A DNA stretch of 49,276 nucleotides, taken from NCBI GenBank assembly GCA_028288445.1, contig JAQBNT010000155.1, forward strand, positions 1-49,276, given 5' to 3'. The DNA is from Hymenobacter sp. (GTDB taxonomy: Bacteria > Bacteroidota > Bacteroidia > Cytophagales > Hymenobacteraceae). Below the pieces are notes generated by a model. It saw only the letters and a list, made by a program, of their open reading frames with translations, ran no database searches and was not told the DNA's origin. Of this stretch, positions 6,115 to 14,967 are shown in pieces. How positions within the stretch are numbered: position 1 is the first letter of the stretch; every line of letters starts with the position of its first letter. The translations under genes were made by a program, and so were the position numbers.

Positions 6115-9111
6115 TTATTTCTGCGCCGCGTTGGCCGAGGCCAGCTTCTTGGCATTCTCAGCCGCCAGCGACTTATAGATAACCTCCTGAATGCGGGTGC
6201 GGATGTTGTACTGGCGCAGCTTGTTATTGCCGGCATCGGGGTACACGCGGTTGGAGAGGAAGATGTAGAGGATGTTGTTGTCGGGGTCCATCCACACGCA
6301 GGTGCCCGTGAAGCCGGTGTGCCCGAAAGTGCTGGCCGGCGATAGGTTGCTGGTGGGGCCTTCGGGCTTGCTGGGGTCGCCGTGGTCCCAGCCCAGGCCC
6401 CGTCGGCTGCCCGCCGCCTGGGGCCGCGCAAACTCCGTCACGACCGGCGACTGGAAGTAGCGGGTGCCACCGTAGTTGCCGTTTTGCAGGTTCATCTGCA
6501 TCAGCACGGCCAGGTCATTGGCCGTGGCGAAGAGGCCGGCGTGGCCGCCCACGCCGCCCACGAGGGCGGCGGTTTGGTCATGCACCGTGCCTTGCAGTTG
6601 CTCGCGGCGGTAGTACGTGTCATTCTCAGTGGGCGCAATGCAGCTTTTGGGGAAGCGTTGCAACGGGTTGTACGTCATGCTGCCCAGGCCCAACGGGCGG
6701 TAGAAATTGTCCTCCAGAAAATTCTCAATCGGCTGTTTGAGAATCTTCTCGCACACCCGCTTCATCACGATGAAGCTCAGGTCCGAATATTCCGTCGGAT
6801 ATCGGTTCCTGATTTTCGGCAGCAGGCCGGAGCGCATGGTCCAGGCCCAGACGGAGTCGTCGGCAGCTTTGGTGCTGTATTCGCCGGGTGCTACTTCGTT
6901 GGGGAAATCATCGGAGCGGGCGCTGGCATAGAAGGTGGGCTTAAACTGCCCGTCGCGCAGGGTGCGCTCCCACGTCGGGATGCCCGGCTTGAGGCCGGCC
7001 TGGTGAAGCAGCACGTCGCGCACAGTCATTTCGCGCTTGTTGGTGCGGGCCAGCTCGGGTAGGTAGGCAGATACTTTCTCCTCGATATTCAGCTTGCCCT
7101 GGTCCTTGAGGTACATCACGGCTTGCAGCGTGCCGGCCACTTTGGTCACGGATGCCAAATCGTATAGCGTGCTGCTGGTTACGGGCTGGCTCTGGTCGTA
7201 GGTGCAGTAGCCGTAGCTCTGGTCGAATACCACGGTGCCGTTTTTGGCTACCAGAACCTGGCAGCCGGGGGCAGCAGCGTAAGTCTGACTTTCGAGGGCA
7301 ATGTTATCAATTTGAGCCAAAACGCGCGAGCTCAGGCCCTGGCTTTCGGGCACGGCGTAGCGCAGGCGGTGCAGGTCGGCGGTGGCAATGCCGAGGTTGG
7401 TTTTGAGCGTGGGCGACACCGTAACGGGCAGTTTGCCCCGCGCCGGCAGCGCGCCAAACAGCACCTGCGGCACCACCAGCTGCGCCGCGTAATGGTCTTC
7501 GTAGCCGCAAACCAGCGTGCGGGCATCTTCCAGAAACTTCAGCGAATAGGCGTTGCCCATTGCCACCACCACCGTTTTAATGCGCTTGTTGGCCTCCAGT
7601 TGCTTGATGAATTTCAGCGCCCCATCGCCAATGCCATAGTTATGGCTGGGTGTATTATTCATGGCGTGCAAGCTCACTACCACCACATTATACCCTTGCA
7701 AACGGCTGCTGATGCGGGCAAACGTGCTATCGGGCGCGTAGCGGTCGGGCACGGCATACACCGGGCCGGGCTGGTACTTATTGAAAATGGTAGCATACGG
7801 CCCCTCGGCCTGCGTGCCGATGGTAATGGCCGCAATGCGCAGCGTGTCGAGGCGCTGAAAGGGGAGGAGGTTGTCGTCGTTTTTGGCCACCGTCACCGCG
7901 TGCTCAAAAATGCTCTGCGATAATACTTTTGAGGCCGGCAGATTCAGGCTGTCGCGCAGGGTGCGCATATTCACAGGCTGGTAGTGGTTAAGGCCAGCCC
8001 AATATTTAGCCCGCAGAATTTTCTTGACGCGGAAGTCCAAATCAACCTGCGTGAGCTTGCCGGCCGCCACCGCCTCGCGGATGCGCAGCAGCGCCGACGG
8101 CACGTCTTCCGAAAACAGCAGCACGTCGTTGCCGGCGGCCAGGGCCAGGGCATCCAGCTCACCGTCTTTGTAGAGCTTGCTCACGCTCTTCATGTTAAGC
8201 GCATCGGTGAAAACCAGTCCTTTAAAGCCCATTTTATCCTTCAGCAGGTCCGTTACCAGCGCGTGCGAAAGGGTGGTGGTTTTGGCATCCGTCGTATCAA
8301 ACAGCGGCATGTAGAGGTGGGCCACAATCACGCCCATCACGCCGGCCTCGAACGACTGTTGGAACGGCACCAAGTCCACTTTCGTGAGGCGGGCCATGTC
8401 GGTATTGATAACTGGCAGGGAGACGTGCGAGTCGGTATCGGTATCGCCGTGGCCGGGGAAGTGCTTGGCCACGGCCATCACGTTATTATCCTGCAAGCCC
8501 TTGATATACTGAATGCCCAGTGCGGCCACCCGGTTCTGGTCCTCGCCAAACGAGCGGTTGCCGATGACCGGGTTGCCGGGGTTGGAGTTCACATCGAGTA
8601 CCGGCGCGAAGTCGATGTGCACGCCCAGCGCCCGCATCTTGCGGGCAATGTCGCGGCCCATCTGGTACACGTATTTGGGGTCGTCCATGGCCCCCAGCGT
8701 CATCTGCTTGGCGAAGTGGGCCGAGGAATCGAGGCGCATATCAAGGCCCCATTCGGCATCCATGGCGATGAGCAGCGGCACTTTGGCGGCGGCTTGCAGG
8801 CGGTTGGCCATCAGGGCCTGGCGCTTGGGGCCGCCCTGCATAAACATCACACCGCCAATACCTTGATTGCGGACCAGGCGCTCGATTCGCTCGACGTGGC
8901 TGCGGTCTTTGTTGGAGTACGCGGCCACCATGAACAGCTGGCCCAGGCGCTGGTCGGGCGTGAGGGCGTTGAATACGCTGTCGACCCAGGCCGTCTCCAC
9001 CGGGCCGGAAGGCAGCGGGTCGGCGGGCATTTTTTTTACATCGGCAAACGACAGCAACAGTCCCGCCGCCAGCAGCAGGGCCGCCATGGTAAGCTGGAAA
9101 GGGATGCGCAT
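6115..9111 (-). CDS. Glycoside hydrolase family 3 / serine beta-lactamase-like fusion (NagZ-like hexosaminidase plus class C domain)
   Basis: This 998-residue exported protein starts at MRIPFQLTMAALLLAAGLLLSF (signal peptide or anchor). Residues about 40-560 are a GH3 domain with the NagZ signature KHFPGHGDTDTDSH (216-229) and the nucleophile Asp303 in FTDALNM. This predicts beta-N-acetylhexosaminidase activity on peptidoglycan fragments. Residues about 590-998 are a beta-lactamase/penicillin-binding-like domain with SVTK (Ser654, Lys657) and a late HTG-type motif (GHTGFTG). The fusion is known in Bacteroidota and suggests combined sugar and peptide trimming of muropeptides. The upstream in-frame start at 9246 runs through an intergenic hairpin and was rejected. 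Confidence 0.92.
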   Translation of the reverse strand: MRIPFQLTMAALLLAAGLLLSFADVKKMPADPLPSGPVETAWVDSVFNALTPDQRLGQLFMVAAYSNKDRSHVERIERLVRNQGIGGVMFMQGGPKRQALMANRLQAAAKVPLLIAMDAEWGLDMRLDSSAHFAKQMTLGAMDDPKYVYQMGRDIARKMRALGVHIDFAPVLDVNSNPGNPVIGNRSFGEDQNRVAALGIQYIKGLQDNNVMAVAKHFPGHGDTDTDSHVSLPVINTDMARLTKVDLVPFQQSFEAGVMGVIVAHLYMPLFDTTDAKTTTLSHALVTDLLKDKMGFKGLVFTDALNMKSVSKLYKDGELDALALAAGNDVLLFSEDVPSALLRIREAVAAGKLTQVDLDFRVKKILRAKYWAGLNHYQPVNMRTLRDSLNLPASKVLSQSIFEHAVTVAKNDDNLLPFQRLDTLRIAAITIGTQAEGPYATIFNKYQPGPVYAVPDRYAPDSTFARISSRLQGYNVVVVSLHAMNNTPSHNYGIGDGALKFIKQLEANKRIKTVVVAMGNAYSLKFLEDARTLVCGYEDHYAAQLVVPQVLFGALPARGKLPVTVSPTLKTNLGIATADLHRLRYAVPESQGLSSRVLAQIDNIALESQTYAAAPGCQVLVAKNGTVVFDQSYGYCTYDQSQPVTSSTLYDLASVTKVAGTLQAVMYLKDQGKLNIEEKVSAYLPELARTNKREMTVRDVLLHQAGLKPGIPTWERTLRDGQFKPTFYASARSDDFPNEVAPGEYSTKAADDSVWAWTMRSGLLPKIRNRYPTEYSDLSFIVMKRVCEKILKQPIENFLEDNFYRPLGLGSMTYNPLQRFPKSCIAPTENDTYYRREQLQGTVHDQTAALVGGVGGHAGLFATANDLAVLMQMNLQNGNYGGTRYFQSPVVTEFARPQAAGSRRGLGWDHGDPSKPEGPTSNLSPASTFGHTGFTGTCVWMDPDNNILYIFLSNRVYPDAGNNKLRQYNIRTRIQEVIYKSLAAENAKKLASANAAQK

Positions 9112-9194
9112 CAGCCCCGTAGGGTTGGTGGGTTTGTTCAAGGGGCAAACGGGGCGCGGGGGCCGTACTTTTGTCGTGAGTAACAACGGAACCC

Positions 9195-9229
9195 GCCGGC
9201 CGGGTTTGGAGGTTCCAAACCTGACCGGC
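9195..9229. repeat. Imperfect hairpin in the GH3-mutL intergenic gap
   Basis: The 319-bp gap 9112-9430 between divergent genes holds this 16-bp imperfect stem (9195-9210 with 9214-9229, inner part GGTTTGGA/TCCAAACC perfect). It also holds TAnnTTTG-type boxes on both strands: TACTTTTG 9166-9173 plus, and TACCTTTG 9293-9300 minus. Nothing coding was seen. Confidence 0.5.
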
Positions 9230-9292
9230 TCCGGCGCGAAACTCAACGGTGCGAGCCGTAAAATTTCGCCTTGGAACTCCGCTATTTAGCCG

Positions 9293-9300
9293 CAAAGGTA
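9293..9300 (-). promoter_or_regulatory. Putative -7 box for the GH3 fusion gene
   Basis: TACCTTTG on the minus strand matches the Bacteroidota -7 consensus. It would give a leader of about 170 nt containing the hairpin at 9195-9229. No TTG lies at ideal spacing. Confidence 0.4.
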
Positions 9301-9366
9301 CGCAACAAACCCCCGCGTGGGTTCACAACGCAGCCAGTTTGTGGTTATTGTTGGGCACGTTTCCGC

Positions 9367-9398
9367 TTGTTTACGTGCTGATTAGCTCTCTACGTTTC
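9367..9398 (+). promoter_or_regulatory. Putative mutL promoter
   Basis: TTG at 9367-9369, a 21-bp spacer and TACGTTTC at 9391-9398 fit the -33/-7 pattern with one mismatch in the -7 box. The predicted start is near 9405, about 25 bp before the ATG. Confidence 0.45.
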
Positions 9399-9430
9399 TT
9401 CGGCGCACGCCTGTGCCTGCGCTACTGCTT

Positions 9431-11500
9431 ATGCCCGATATCATTCACCTGCTTCCCGAATACCTTGCCAACCAGATTGCGGCCGGCGAGGTGGTGCAGC
9501 GTCCCGCCTCGGTGGTGAAAGAGCTGCTGGAAAATGCCGTTGACGCCGGCGCTACCCAGGTTCAACTCATTGTAAAAGAGGCCGGCAAGCAGTTGGTGCA
9601 GGTGGTGGATAACGGCGCGGGGATGTCGCCCACCGATGCTCGCATGAGCCTGGAGCGTCACGCCACCAGCAAAATCCGCTCGACCGAAGATTTATTCAAA
9701 ATTCGCACGCTCGGCTTCCGGGGCGAGGCGCTGGCCAGCATCGCGGCCGTGGCGCAGGTCGAAATTCGTACCAAGCAGCCTGACCAAGACGCTGGCACTT
9801 TAATTCTGGTTGAAGGTTCGCAAATTACCAGTCAGCAGCCCACCGCTTGCCCGGATGGAACCAGCATCGCGGTCAAAAATCTATTTTTCAACGTGCCCGC
9901 CCGGCGCAACTTTCTCAAAAGCAACGCCGTGGAAATGCGGCACATTCTGGACGAGTTTCAGCATGTGGCGCTGGCCAATCCGCAGATTGCGTTTTCGCTT
10001 TATCAGAACGAGCTGGAAGTTTTCGGCCTGCCCGCCGGCAAGCTGAGCCAGCGCATTGTGGCGCTGCTGGGCAACGGCTATAAGGAGCAGCTGGCGGCCT
10101 GCGAGGAGGTGACGCATTCCATTTCGGTGCGCGGTTTCGTGGGCAAGCCGGAGTCGAGCAAAAAAAGCCGGGGCGACCAGTTTTTCTTCGTGAATAACCG
10201 GTTTATCCGCTCGGCCTACCTCAACCACGCCGTACTGGCGGCTTATGAAGGCCTACTGGCCCGCGACACGCACCCGTTCTACGTGCTGTTTCTGGAACTC
10301 GACCCCAAGGCCATCGACATCAACGTGCACCCGACGAAAACGGAAATCAAGTTCGAGGACGAGAAAACCGTGTACGCTGTGGTGCGCGCCGCCGTGAAGC
10401 AGAGCCTGGGCCTGCACAATATCGCGCCCTCGCTGGATTTCGATGGCGACGTGAATTTTGCGCCCATCCGCCCGCTGCGGGCTGGCAAGGGCACGGGCGG
10501 CATCCCCACCGAGGCCGACGACCACCTGCCCGCCGCTACCCCGCTGGCCCGTGCCGCCAGTTCCGACGGCTACCGCCCCGACGAAATGGGTGCCGCTGCC
10601 CGCATCTCCAGCGGCTCCGGCTTCTCCAGTTTCAGCCCCGAAACCCGCCGCGATGGCTTCGAGCGCCAGGTGCCGCCGCGCCCCACCGAACAGGCCCGCC
10701 GCGAACTCGAAGCCTTTTATCGCGAGCTGGGGCAGCCCGTGCGCGACAACGCGAGCATCGATGCCGTTACCGTTCGCAGCTTTGGAACGCCCGCGCCAAA
10801 TGTGCCGGGAGAAACTTTCGCCACTGGGTTTCCTGTCCGTGACGCTGCAAGCACTCCGGCCGAGCTTTTGCTGGGCCTGAATTTGCCCGAAGTGCCAGCC
10901 AGCCGACCCACGTCGGTCCGCGAAGGCGGCGCTGGCAGCCGCGCCGTACAGGTGCAGCAGCGCTTCGTGCTGGTGCCGGTGAAGTCGGGCGTGCTGCTGA
11001 TTGACCAGGAGGCCGCCCGCGAGCGGATTCTCTACGAGCAGTACCGGCAGGAGCTGGGCCGGGCCGTGGGCACCTCGCAAACGCTGCTGTTTCCGCGCAC
11101 GGTCACATTTTCGCCGGCCGATTTTGCCGTGTTGCGCGAACTCACCGAGCCGCTGCATGCGCTGGGCTTCATTTTTAACGAGTTTGGGCCGAGTACCATT
11201 GCCGTGGAAGCCATTCCGGCCGGGATGCCCGCGCAGGACGAAAAAGAGCTGCTGGAAAGCCTCATTGAGCAATTCCGAACTACCGCCGGCCCCCTCAAGC
11301 TCGACCAGAGCGAAAGCCTGGCCCGCGCCCTGGCCCGCCGCGTAGCCGCCGGCACGGCCGCCACCCGCCTGCCCGAATCCGAGCTCAACGCGCTGGCCGA
11401 CCGCCTCTTCGCCTGCCAAACTCCCGGCTACACCCCCGACGGCCGCAAAACCCTCGTACTCCTCGACGGCCAGCAGCTGGCCGATTTCTTCCGTAAATAA
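9431..11500 (+). CDS. mutL: DNA mismatch repair protein MutL
   Basis: This 689-residue protein begins MPDIIHLLPEYLANQIAAGE. The GHKL ATPase motifs are clear: ENAVDAGAT, VVDNGAGM and FRGEALASIAAVA in the first 110 residues, followed by FFNVPARRNFLK and NVHPTKTEIKFEDE. The C-terminal dimerisation domain follows a low-complexity linker (about 345-500). The endonuclease motif seen in many MutL proteins reads DQEAARERILYE (from Asp525) instead of DQHAxxERxxxE, and the usual late CPHGRP is TPDGRK, so nicking activity is doubtful. A GTG 18 bp upstream is in frame, but the ATG at 9431 matches family N-termini. Confidence 0.96.
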   Translation: MPDIIHLLPEYLANQIAAGEVVQRPASVVKELLENAVDAGATQVQLIVKEAGKQLVQVVDNGAGMSPTDARMSLERHATSKIRSTEDLFKIRTLGFRGEALASIAAVAQVEIRTKQPDQDAGTLILVEGSQITSQQPTACPDGTSIAVKNLFFNVPARRNFLKSNAVEMRHILDEFQHVALANPQIAFSLYQNELEVFGLPAGKLSQRIVALLGNGYKEQLAACEEVTHSISVRGFVGKPESSKKSRGDQFFFVNNRFIRSAYLNHAVLAAYEGLLARDTHPFYVLFLELDPKAIDINVHPTKTEIKFEDEKTVYAVVRAAVKQSLGLHNIAPSLDFDGDVNFAPIRPLRAGKGTGGIPTEADDHLPAATPLARAASSDGYRPDEMGAAARISSGSGFSSFSPETRRDGFERQVPPRPTEQARRELEAFYRELGQPVRDNASIDAVTVRSFGTPAPNVPGETFATGFPVRDAASTPAELLLGLNLPEVPASRPTSVREGGAGSRAVQVQQRFVLVPVKSGVLLIDQEAARERILYEQYRQELGRAVGTSQTLLFPRTVTFSPADFAVLRELTEPLHALGFIFNEFGPSTIAVEAIPAGMPAQDEKELLESLIEQFRTTAGPLKLDQSESLARALARRVAAGTAATRLPESELNALADRLFACQTPGYTPDGRKTLVLLDGQQLADFFRK

Positions 11501-11540
11501 GGCTCGGCCGCGAAGCTCTCGCGGTACCTACTTTCGCTTC

Positions 11541-12335
11541 ATGTTCAATCTCACCCCCACGGTTCGCAATTTGATGATTGCGAACGTTCTGTTTCTCGTT
11601 GCCCAGCAGAGCCTGTTGCCGCTCATCACCCAGGTTGGTAGCTTGTACCCCATCGGTTCGCCGTACTTTTTCCCCTGGCAATTCTTCACGTACATGTTCC
11701 TGCATGCCGGCTGGGGGCACCTTATTTCCAATATGTTCGGCCTGATTTCCTTCGGCCCGCTGCTGGAACAGCGCTGGGGCGCGTCGCGCTTCCTCACCTT
11801 CTGGCTGATTTGCGGCGTGGGAGCTGGTGTGCTTTACGAGGGCGTGCGCGGCTACGAAATGCACAAGATGGAGGCGGCGCGACAGGAGTTTCATCAGTCG
11901 CCCACCGGCGGTGATTTTGCTAATTTCTTCCGCTCGTACTTTCCCGATGCCACCGGCTACGAAAGCCTGGCTGGCGCGCTGGAGCGCAACCCGCAAAACC
12001 AGGACTATATCAGTGCCGCGACCAAGGCCGTGGATGGAGCCGTCATCGAAACCCGCGATTCGCCCAATGGCGGTATGCTGGGCGCTTCGGGGGCGCTGTT
12101 CGGCATCCTGTTCGCCTTTGCTTACCTGTTTCCAAACACGGAACTGATGCTGCTTTTCTTTCCGTTTCCCATCAAAGCCAAGTATTTCGTGTTTCTCTAC
12201 GCCGCGTATGAGCTGTATGCGGGCGTGCATCGCACGCCCGGCGACAACGTGGCCCACTTTGCCCACCTCGGTGGCATGCTGATTGGCTTTGTTGTACTCC
12301 GGTTTTGGGAGCGCGGCCGGGAACGGTTTTACTAA
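11541..12335 (+). CDS. Rhomboid family intramembrane serine protease (first copy)
   Basis: This 264-residue polytopic membrane protease has the catalytic GASGALFG (Ser183) and the histidine in HFAHLGGMLIGF (His242). Other rhomboid features are the WQFFTYMFLHAGWGHLISNMF block (helix 2, with HxxxN) and the EQRWG that follows. An unusual soluble insertion of about 75 residues (about 100-177, rich in charged residues) separates the third helix from the serine-bearing helix. It cleaves transmembrane substrates within the bilayer; the substrate is unknown. A TACTTTCG box lies just before the ATG, 40 bp after mutL, and the second rhomboid gene follows. Confidence 0.93.
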   Translation: MFNLTPTVRNLMIANVLFLVAQQSLLPLITQVGSLYPIGSPYFFPWQFFTYMFLHAGWGHLISNMFGLISFGPLLEQRWGASRFLTFWLICGVGAGVLYEGVRGYEMHKMEAARQEFHQSPTGGDFANFFRSYFPDATGYESLAGALERNPQNQDYISAATKAVDGAVIETRDSPNGGMLGASGALFGILFAFAYLFPNTELMLLFFPFPIKAKYFVFLYAAYELYAGVHRTPGDNVAHFAHLGGMLIGFVVLRFWERGRERFY

Positions 12336-12417
12336 GGATTGGTTGTTAAAATAACCGAGCCGCGTTGGCGGCTATTCCGTTTAATTCGTAGCAACTGTTT
12401 ACTCCCCGATACGTGCC

Positions 12418-13353
12418 ATGAGCATCGTTCAAGACATCCGCACCGCCTTCAGCCAGCGCGACAATGCCCTTATGCAGCTCATCATGCTCAATGTGCTGGT
12501 GTTTGCGGGCCTGATTGTGGTGCAGGCCGTGATGACCATCACCAGTAGCAGCGGGTATTTCCCGCTGTTGCTGCGCCAGTTCGAGTTGTCGTCGGCACTG
12601 CCGGAGTTCATACGCCACCCCTGGACCGTCCTCACCTACGCCTTCACCCACACCACCTACCAGAAAAGTTTCTTCGACGGCCTGCTACATATCCTGTTCA
12701 ATATGCTGAACCTGTACTGGTTCGGGCAGCTCATCCGCGAATACCTCGGCAACCGCCGGCTCGTGAGTATCTACATTCTGGGGGCGCTGGCGGGGGCAGC
12801 CTTCTTCCTGCTCAGCTTCAACCTGATTCCGGCCTTCCAGCCGGGCCTGGGCAGCCCTATGAACGGCGCGTCGGCGGCGGTTTCGGCCATCATTGTGGCG
12901 GCGGCCACGCTGCTACCCGACTACACGTTCATGGTCATCCTCATCGGCCCGGTGAAAATCAAGTGGATTGCAGCCGTGGTGATTCTGCTGTCGCTGGCGG
13001 GCCTCAGCGGCGGCAATCCGGGCGGTATGGTGGCCCACCTCGGCGGGGCCTTGCTGGGCTTCGTGTTCATCAAGCAGCTGCAAGCCGGCCGCGATTTAGG
13101 CCGGCCGGTGCAGGCCGTTGGCAATTGGTTCGGCAACCTCACCAGCCCGCGCCCGGCCATGCGCGTGAGCAGCACCACGCGCCGCCCCGAGCCTGTGGCC
13201 GCTTCCTCCATGAGCGGCAGCAAGAAGCCCGCCGCTCCCGGCCAGCCTTTGCAGGACGAAATCGACAGCATTCTGGACAAGATTTCTCGCTCCGGTTACG
13301 AGAGTCTTTCCAAGGAGGAAAAGCAGAAATTGTTCCGGGCCAGCCAGCAGTAG
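12418..13353 (+). CDS. Rhomboid family intramembrane serine protease with C-terminal cytosolic tail (second copy)
   Basis: This is a 311-residue membrane protease. Conserved parts are the WTVLTYAFTHTTYQKSFFDG helix-1/2 region, HILFNMLNLYWFG, GASAAV (Ser152) and MVAHLGGALLGF (His207). After the last helix comes a 90-residue cytosolic tail: a low-complexity linker (RPAMRVSSTTRRPEPVAASSM), then the conserved end DEIDSILDKISRSGYESLSKEEKQKLF, a short helical module (DUF6576-like) common on Bacteroidota rhomboids. It is only distantly similar to the preceding rhomboid, so this is not a recent duplication. The gap between the two is 82 bp. Confidence 0.93.
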   Translation: MSIVQDIRTAFSQRDNALMQLIMLNVLVFAGLIVVQAVMTITSSSGYFPLLLRQFELSSALPEFIRHPWTVLTYAFTHTTYQKSFFDGLLHILFNMLNLYWFGQLIREYLGNRRLVSIYILGALAGAAFFLLSFNLIPAFQPGLGSPMNGASAAVSAIIVAAATLLPDYTFMVILIGPVKIKWIAAVVILLSLAGLSGGNPGGMVAHLGGALLGFVFIKQLQAGRDLGRPVQAVGNWFGNLTSPRPAMRVSSTTRRPEPVAASSMSGSKKPAAPGQPLQDEIDSILDKISRSGYESLSKEEKQKLFRASQQ

Positions 13354-13411
13354 TATAGAGCCATCTGTTAATACCAGATGCTATTTAGCTTTACGCAGAA
13401 CAATTGACTCA

Positions 13412-13420
13412 TAAGGAGGT
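13412..13420 (+). promoter_or_regulatory. Strong Shine-Dalgarno site
   Basis: TAAGGAGGT is a near-complete anti-SD match, 9 bp before the ATG at 13430. Such sites are rare in Bacteroidota and absent from the neighbouring genes. It supports this start and hints at a different origin or high translation. Confidence 0.7.
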
Positions 13421-13429
13421 CTGCGCACG

Positions 13430-14353
13430 ATGCTTTTAGTTTACGGGATTCTGTTGGCGTTTACGCTGCTGGTGTGGCCTCTGCTGATTTTGCTGCATGA
13501 GCTAGGTCATGCGGTGCCTGCGCTGCTGTTCACGCGGGCCAAGGTGATGGTGTATCTGGGGTCCTATGGCAACAGTGCTGACTCGTGGCGGATGCAGGTA
13601 GGCAAGTTAGAAATTTACGTGAAAAAAGGAAGCGTATTCTGGTTCGGAGGCTGCTGTATGCCAAATAGTTCCGATATGACCAACGCCCAGCAGGTGATAA
13701 TGCTTCTGGGTGGAGTGATGGTAACGCTGGCGGTAGCAGTGGCAGGTTTCTGCGGAGCGCTGATGTTCGACCTGCACGGCTCCATCAAGCTATTTATGTT
13801 TCTGCTGACAATATTCGCAGCGGTCACGCTGGTAGCTAATTTAATTCCTCGCGAACACGGAGGGATGGCCACTGATGGTTTGCTGCTGAAACGGTTGCTA
13901 GCCGGTAATAAGGTGGCCGCTGCGTTCTCCCCGGATTTACAAGCCCTGATTGCCCGGTCCAGAGAAGTCGCCATCGACTTGGGGTATGGCTATATTTCGA
14001 CGCTGCACCTGTTTCTGGCCGACTGCACTATGCCTTACCAGTATTCGTTAGCCAGCGTATTCTTTCCAGACCCAGAAGCCCAAAATGCTTTTTACGAGCA
14101 GCATAGGGTAGGCCCAGCCAAGACCAATGCCGGTTCTTTGCCGCTCACAGCTGAGTTTGAGCGGGCCCTGCAACTGACCCCGACGGCCCGCCGCCACGGG
14201 ATGAGTCGATTGTTATACCCCTGTCATCTGTTTCTGGCCGCAACCGAGGTAGCAGGCTCCAGTTTCAATCAGATAGGTTCTGAGGAACCGAACTTGCCAC
14301 AAATGCTACTGACGCACTACCGCCCATTCGGCGAATTGTGGATTCAGAAGTAA
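13430..14353 (+). CDS. M50 (site-2-protease type) zinc metalloprotease fused to a Clp-N-like domain
   Basis: This 307-residue protein has HELGH (23-27) in the first transmembrane helix, the zinc-binding motif of M50 proteases. NLIPREHGGMATDG (137-150) supplies the third-ligand Asp149 in the S2P-type N-x-x-P...D-G motif. Helices lie near 1-22, 86-110 and 117-138. The C-terminal part carries two copies of a Clp-N-like motif, IARSREVAIDLGYGYISTLH (about 173-200) and LTAEFERALQLTPTARR...YPCHLFLAATE (about 239-273), as in the substrate-binding N-domain of ClpA/ClpC. This suggests a membrane protease with an attached cytosolic recognition domain. Base composition is more AT-rich than its neighbours, and it has an unusually strong Shine-Dalgarno site. 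Confidence 0.85.
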   Translation: MLLVYGILLAFTLLVWPLLILLHELGHAVPALLFTRAKVMVYLGSYGNSADSWRMQVGKLEIYVKKGSVFWFGGCCMPNSSDMTNAQQVIMLLGGVMVTLAVAVAGFCGALMFDLHGSIKLFMFLLTIFAAVTLVANLIPREHGGMATDGLLLKRLLAGNKVAAAFSPDLQALIARSREVAIDLGYGYISTLHLFLADCTMPYQYSLASVFFPDPEAQNAFYEQHRVGPAKTNAGSLPLTAEFERALQLTPTARRHGMSRLLYPCHLFLAATEVAGSSFNQIGSEEPNLPQMLLTHYRPFGELWIQK

Positions 14354-14390
14354 TAAATGAAACTCACGGTTGCGGAAGCAGCTGGAATAT

Positions 14391-14795
14391 TCACGCGCTG
14401 CGCAGCCAGCTTTTGGCCAGCTCCAAGTCCTTAAACAGGCGCATCTCAAACTGCTGGCCCACCCGTGTCACCATTTCGGCGGCTGAGGCCTGCCCGAAAA
14501 TGCCGGGCGAGACAATGTGCGCAAATCGTTTCAGGCCCAGCGCCAGCACCTGCGGCATCCAGTTCTGGGCAATCCAATCGTTGGCCGCGCTCCACGAGCC
14601 GATAACTTCGCGGTTGTCGTTCAGCATGTGGGCGCACCGGTTTTCCCGCAGGAAATCGATGGTAGCCTGGCAGCCCTGGATGACTTTTTCGGTCGGTAGT
14701 ACGCCCGTCCAGTTGTTGTAAATCCACTGGTTGGCCGCATCGAATTCAATGGTTAGGAACACCTTGTCGAACGAGTTGGTCAGGGATTTTCTCAT
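14391..14795 (-). CDS. STAS/SpoIIAA-like single-domain protein
   Basis: This 134-residue cytosolic protein (start MRKSLTNSFDKVFLTIEFDAA) has alternating strand-helix segments: IYNNWTGVLPTEKVIQGCQATIDFLRENRC, HMLNDNREVIGSWSAANDWIAQNW, KRFAHIVSPGIFGQASAAEMVTR and FEMRLFKDLELAKSWLRS. This matches the small STAS-fold proteins widespread in Cytophagales that carry no known function. The longer frame to 14888 adds a doubtful hydrophobic leader and was not used. It is convergent with the M50 protease gene (37 bp between stops) and divergent from the XRE gene. Confidence 0.7.
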   Translation of the reverse strand: MRKSLTNSFDKVFLTIEFDAANQWIYNNWTGVLPTEKVIQGCQATIDFLRENRCAHMLNDNREVIGSWSAANDWIAQNWMPQVLALGLKRFAHIVSPGIFGQASAAEMVTRVGQQFEMRLFKDLELAKSWLRSA

Positions 14796-14967
14796 GAGGG
14801 TAGTAGAGCAGGTGAGCAGGAATATTGCAAGGTAAGCATATTTTAAACCAAGTTCGAGGCTTATTTTGGCTTGCTTGAAGGGGCGCATCTGGATGAAAAG
14901 AGCTTATGCTTAGTTGCCATATATTTACCAGCCCCTGATTCGCTACTTCTGAATTTTTTCCGCATTC

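Noticed and set aside
6115..9111. Two separate genes joined by a sequencing error (GH3 and beta-lactamase)
   Set aside because: The frame is continuous, the linker is of normal composition, and this fusion is known in Bacteroidota.
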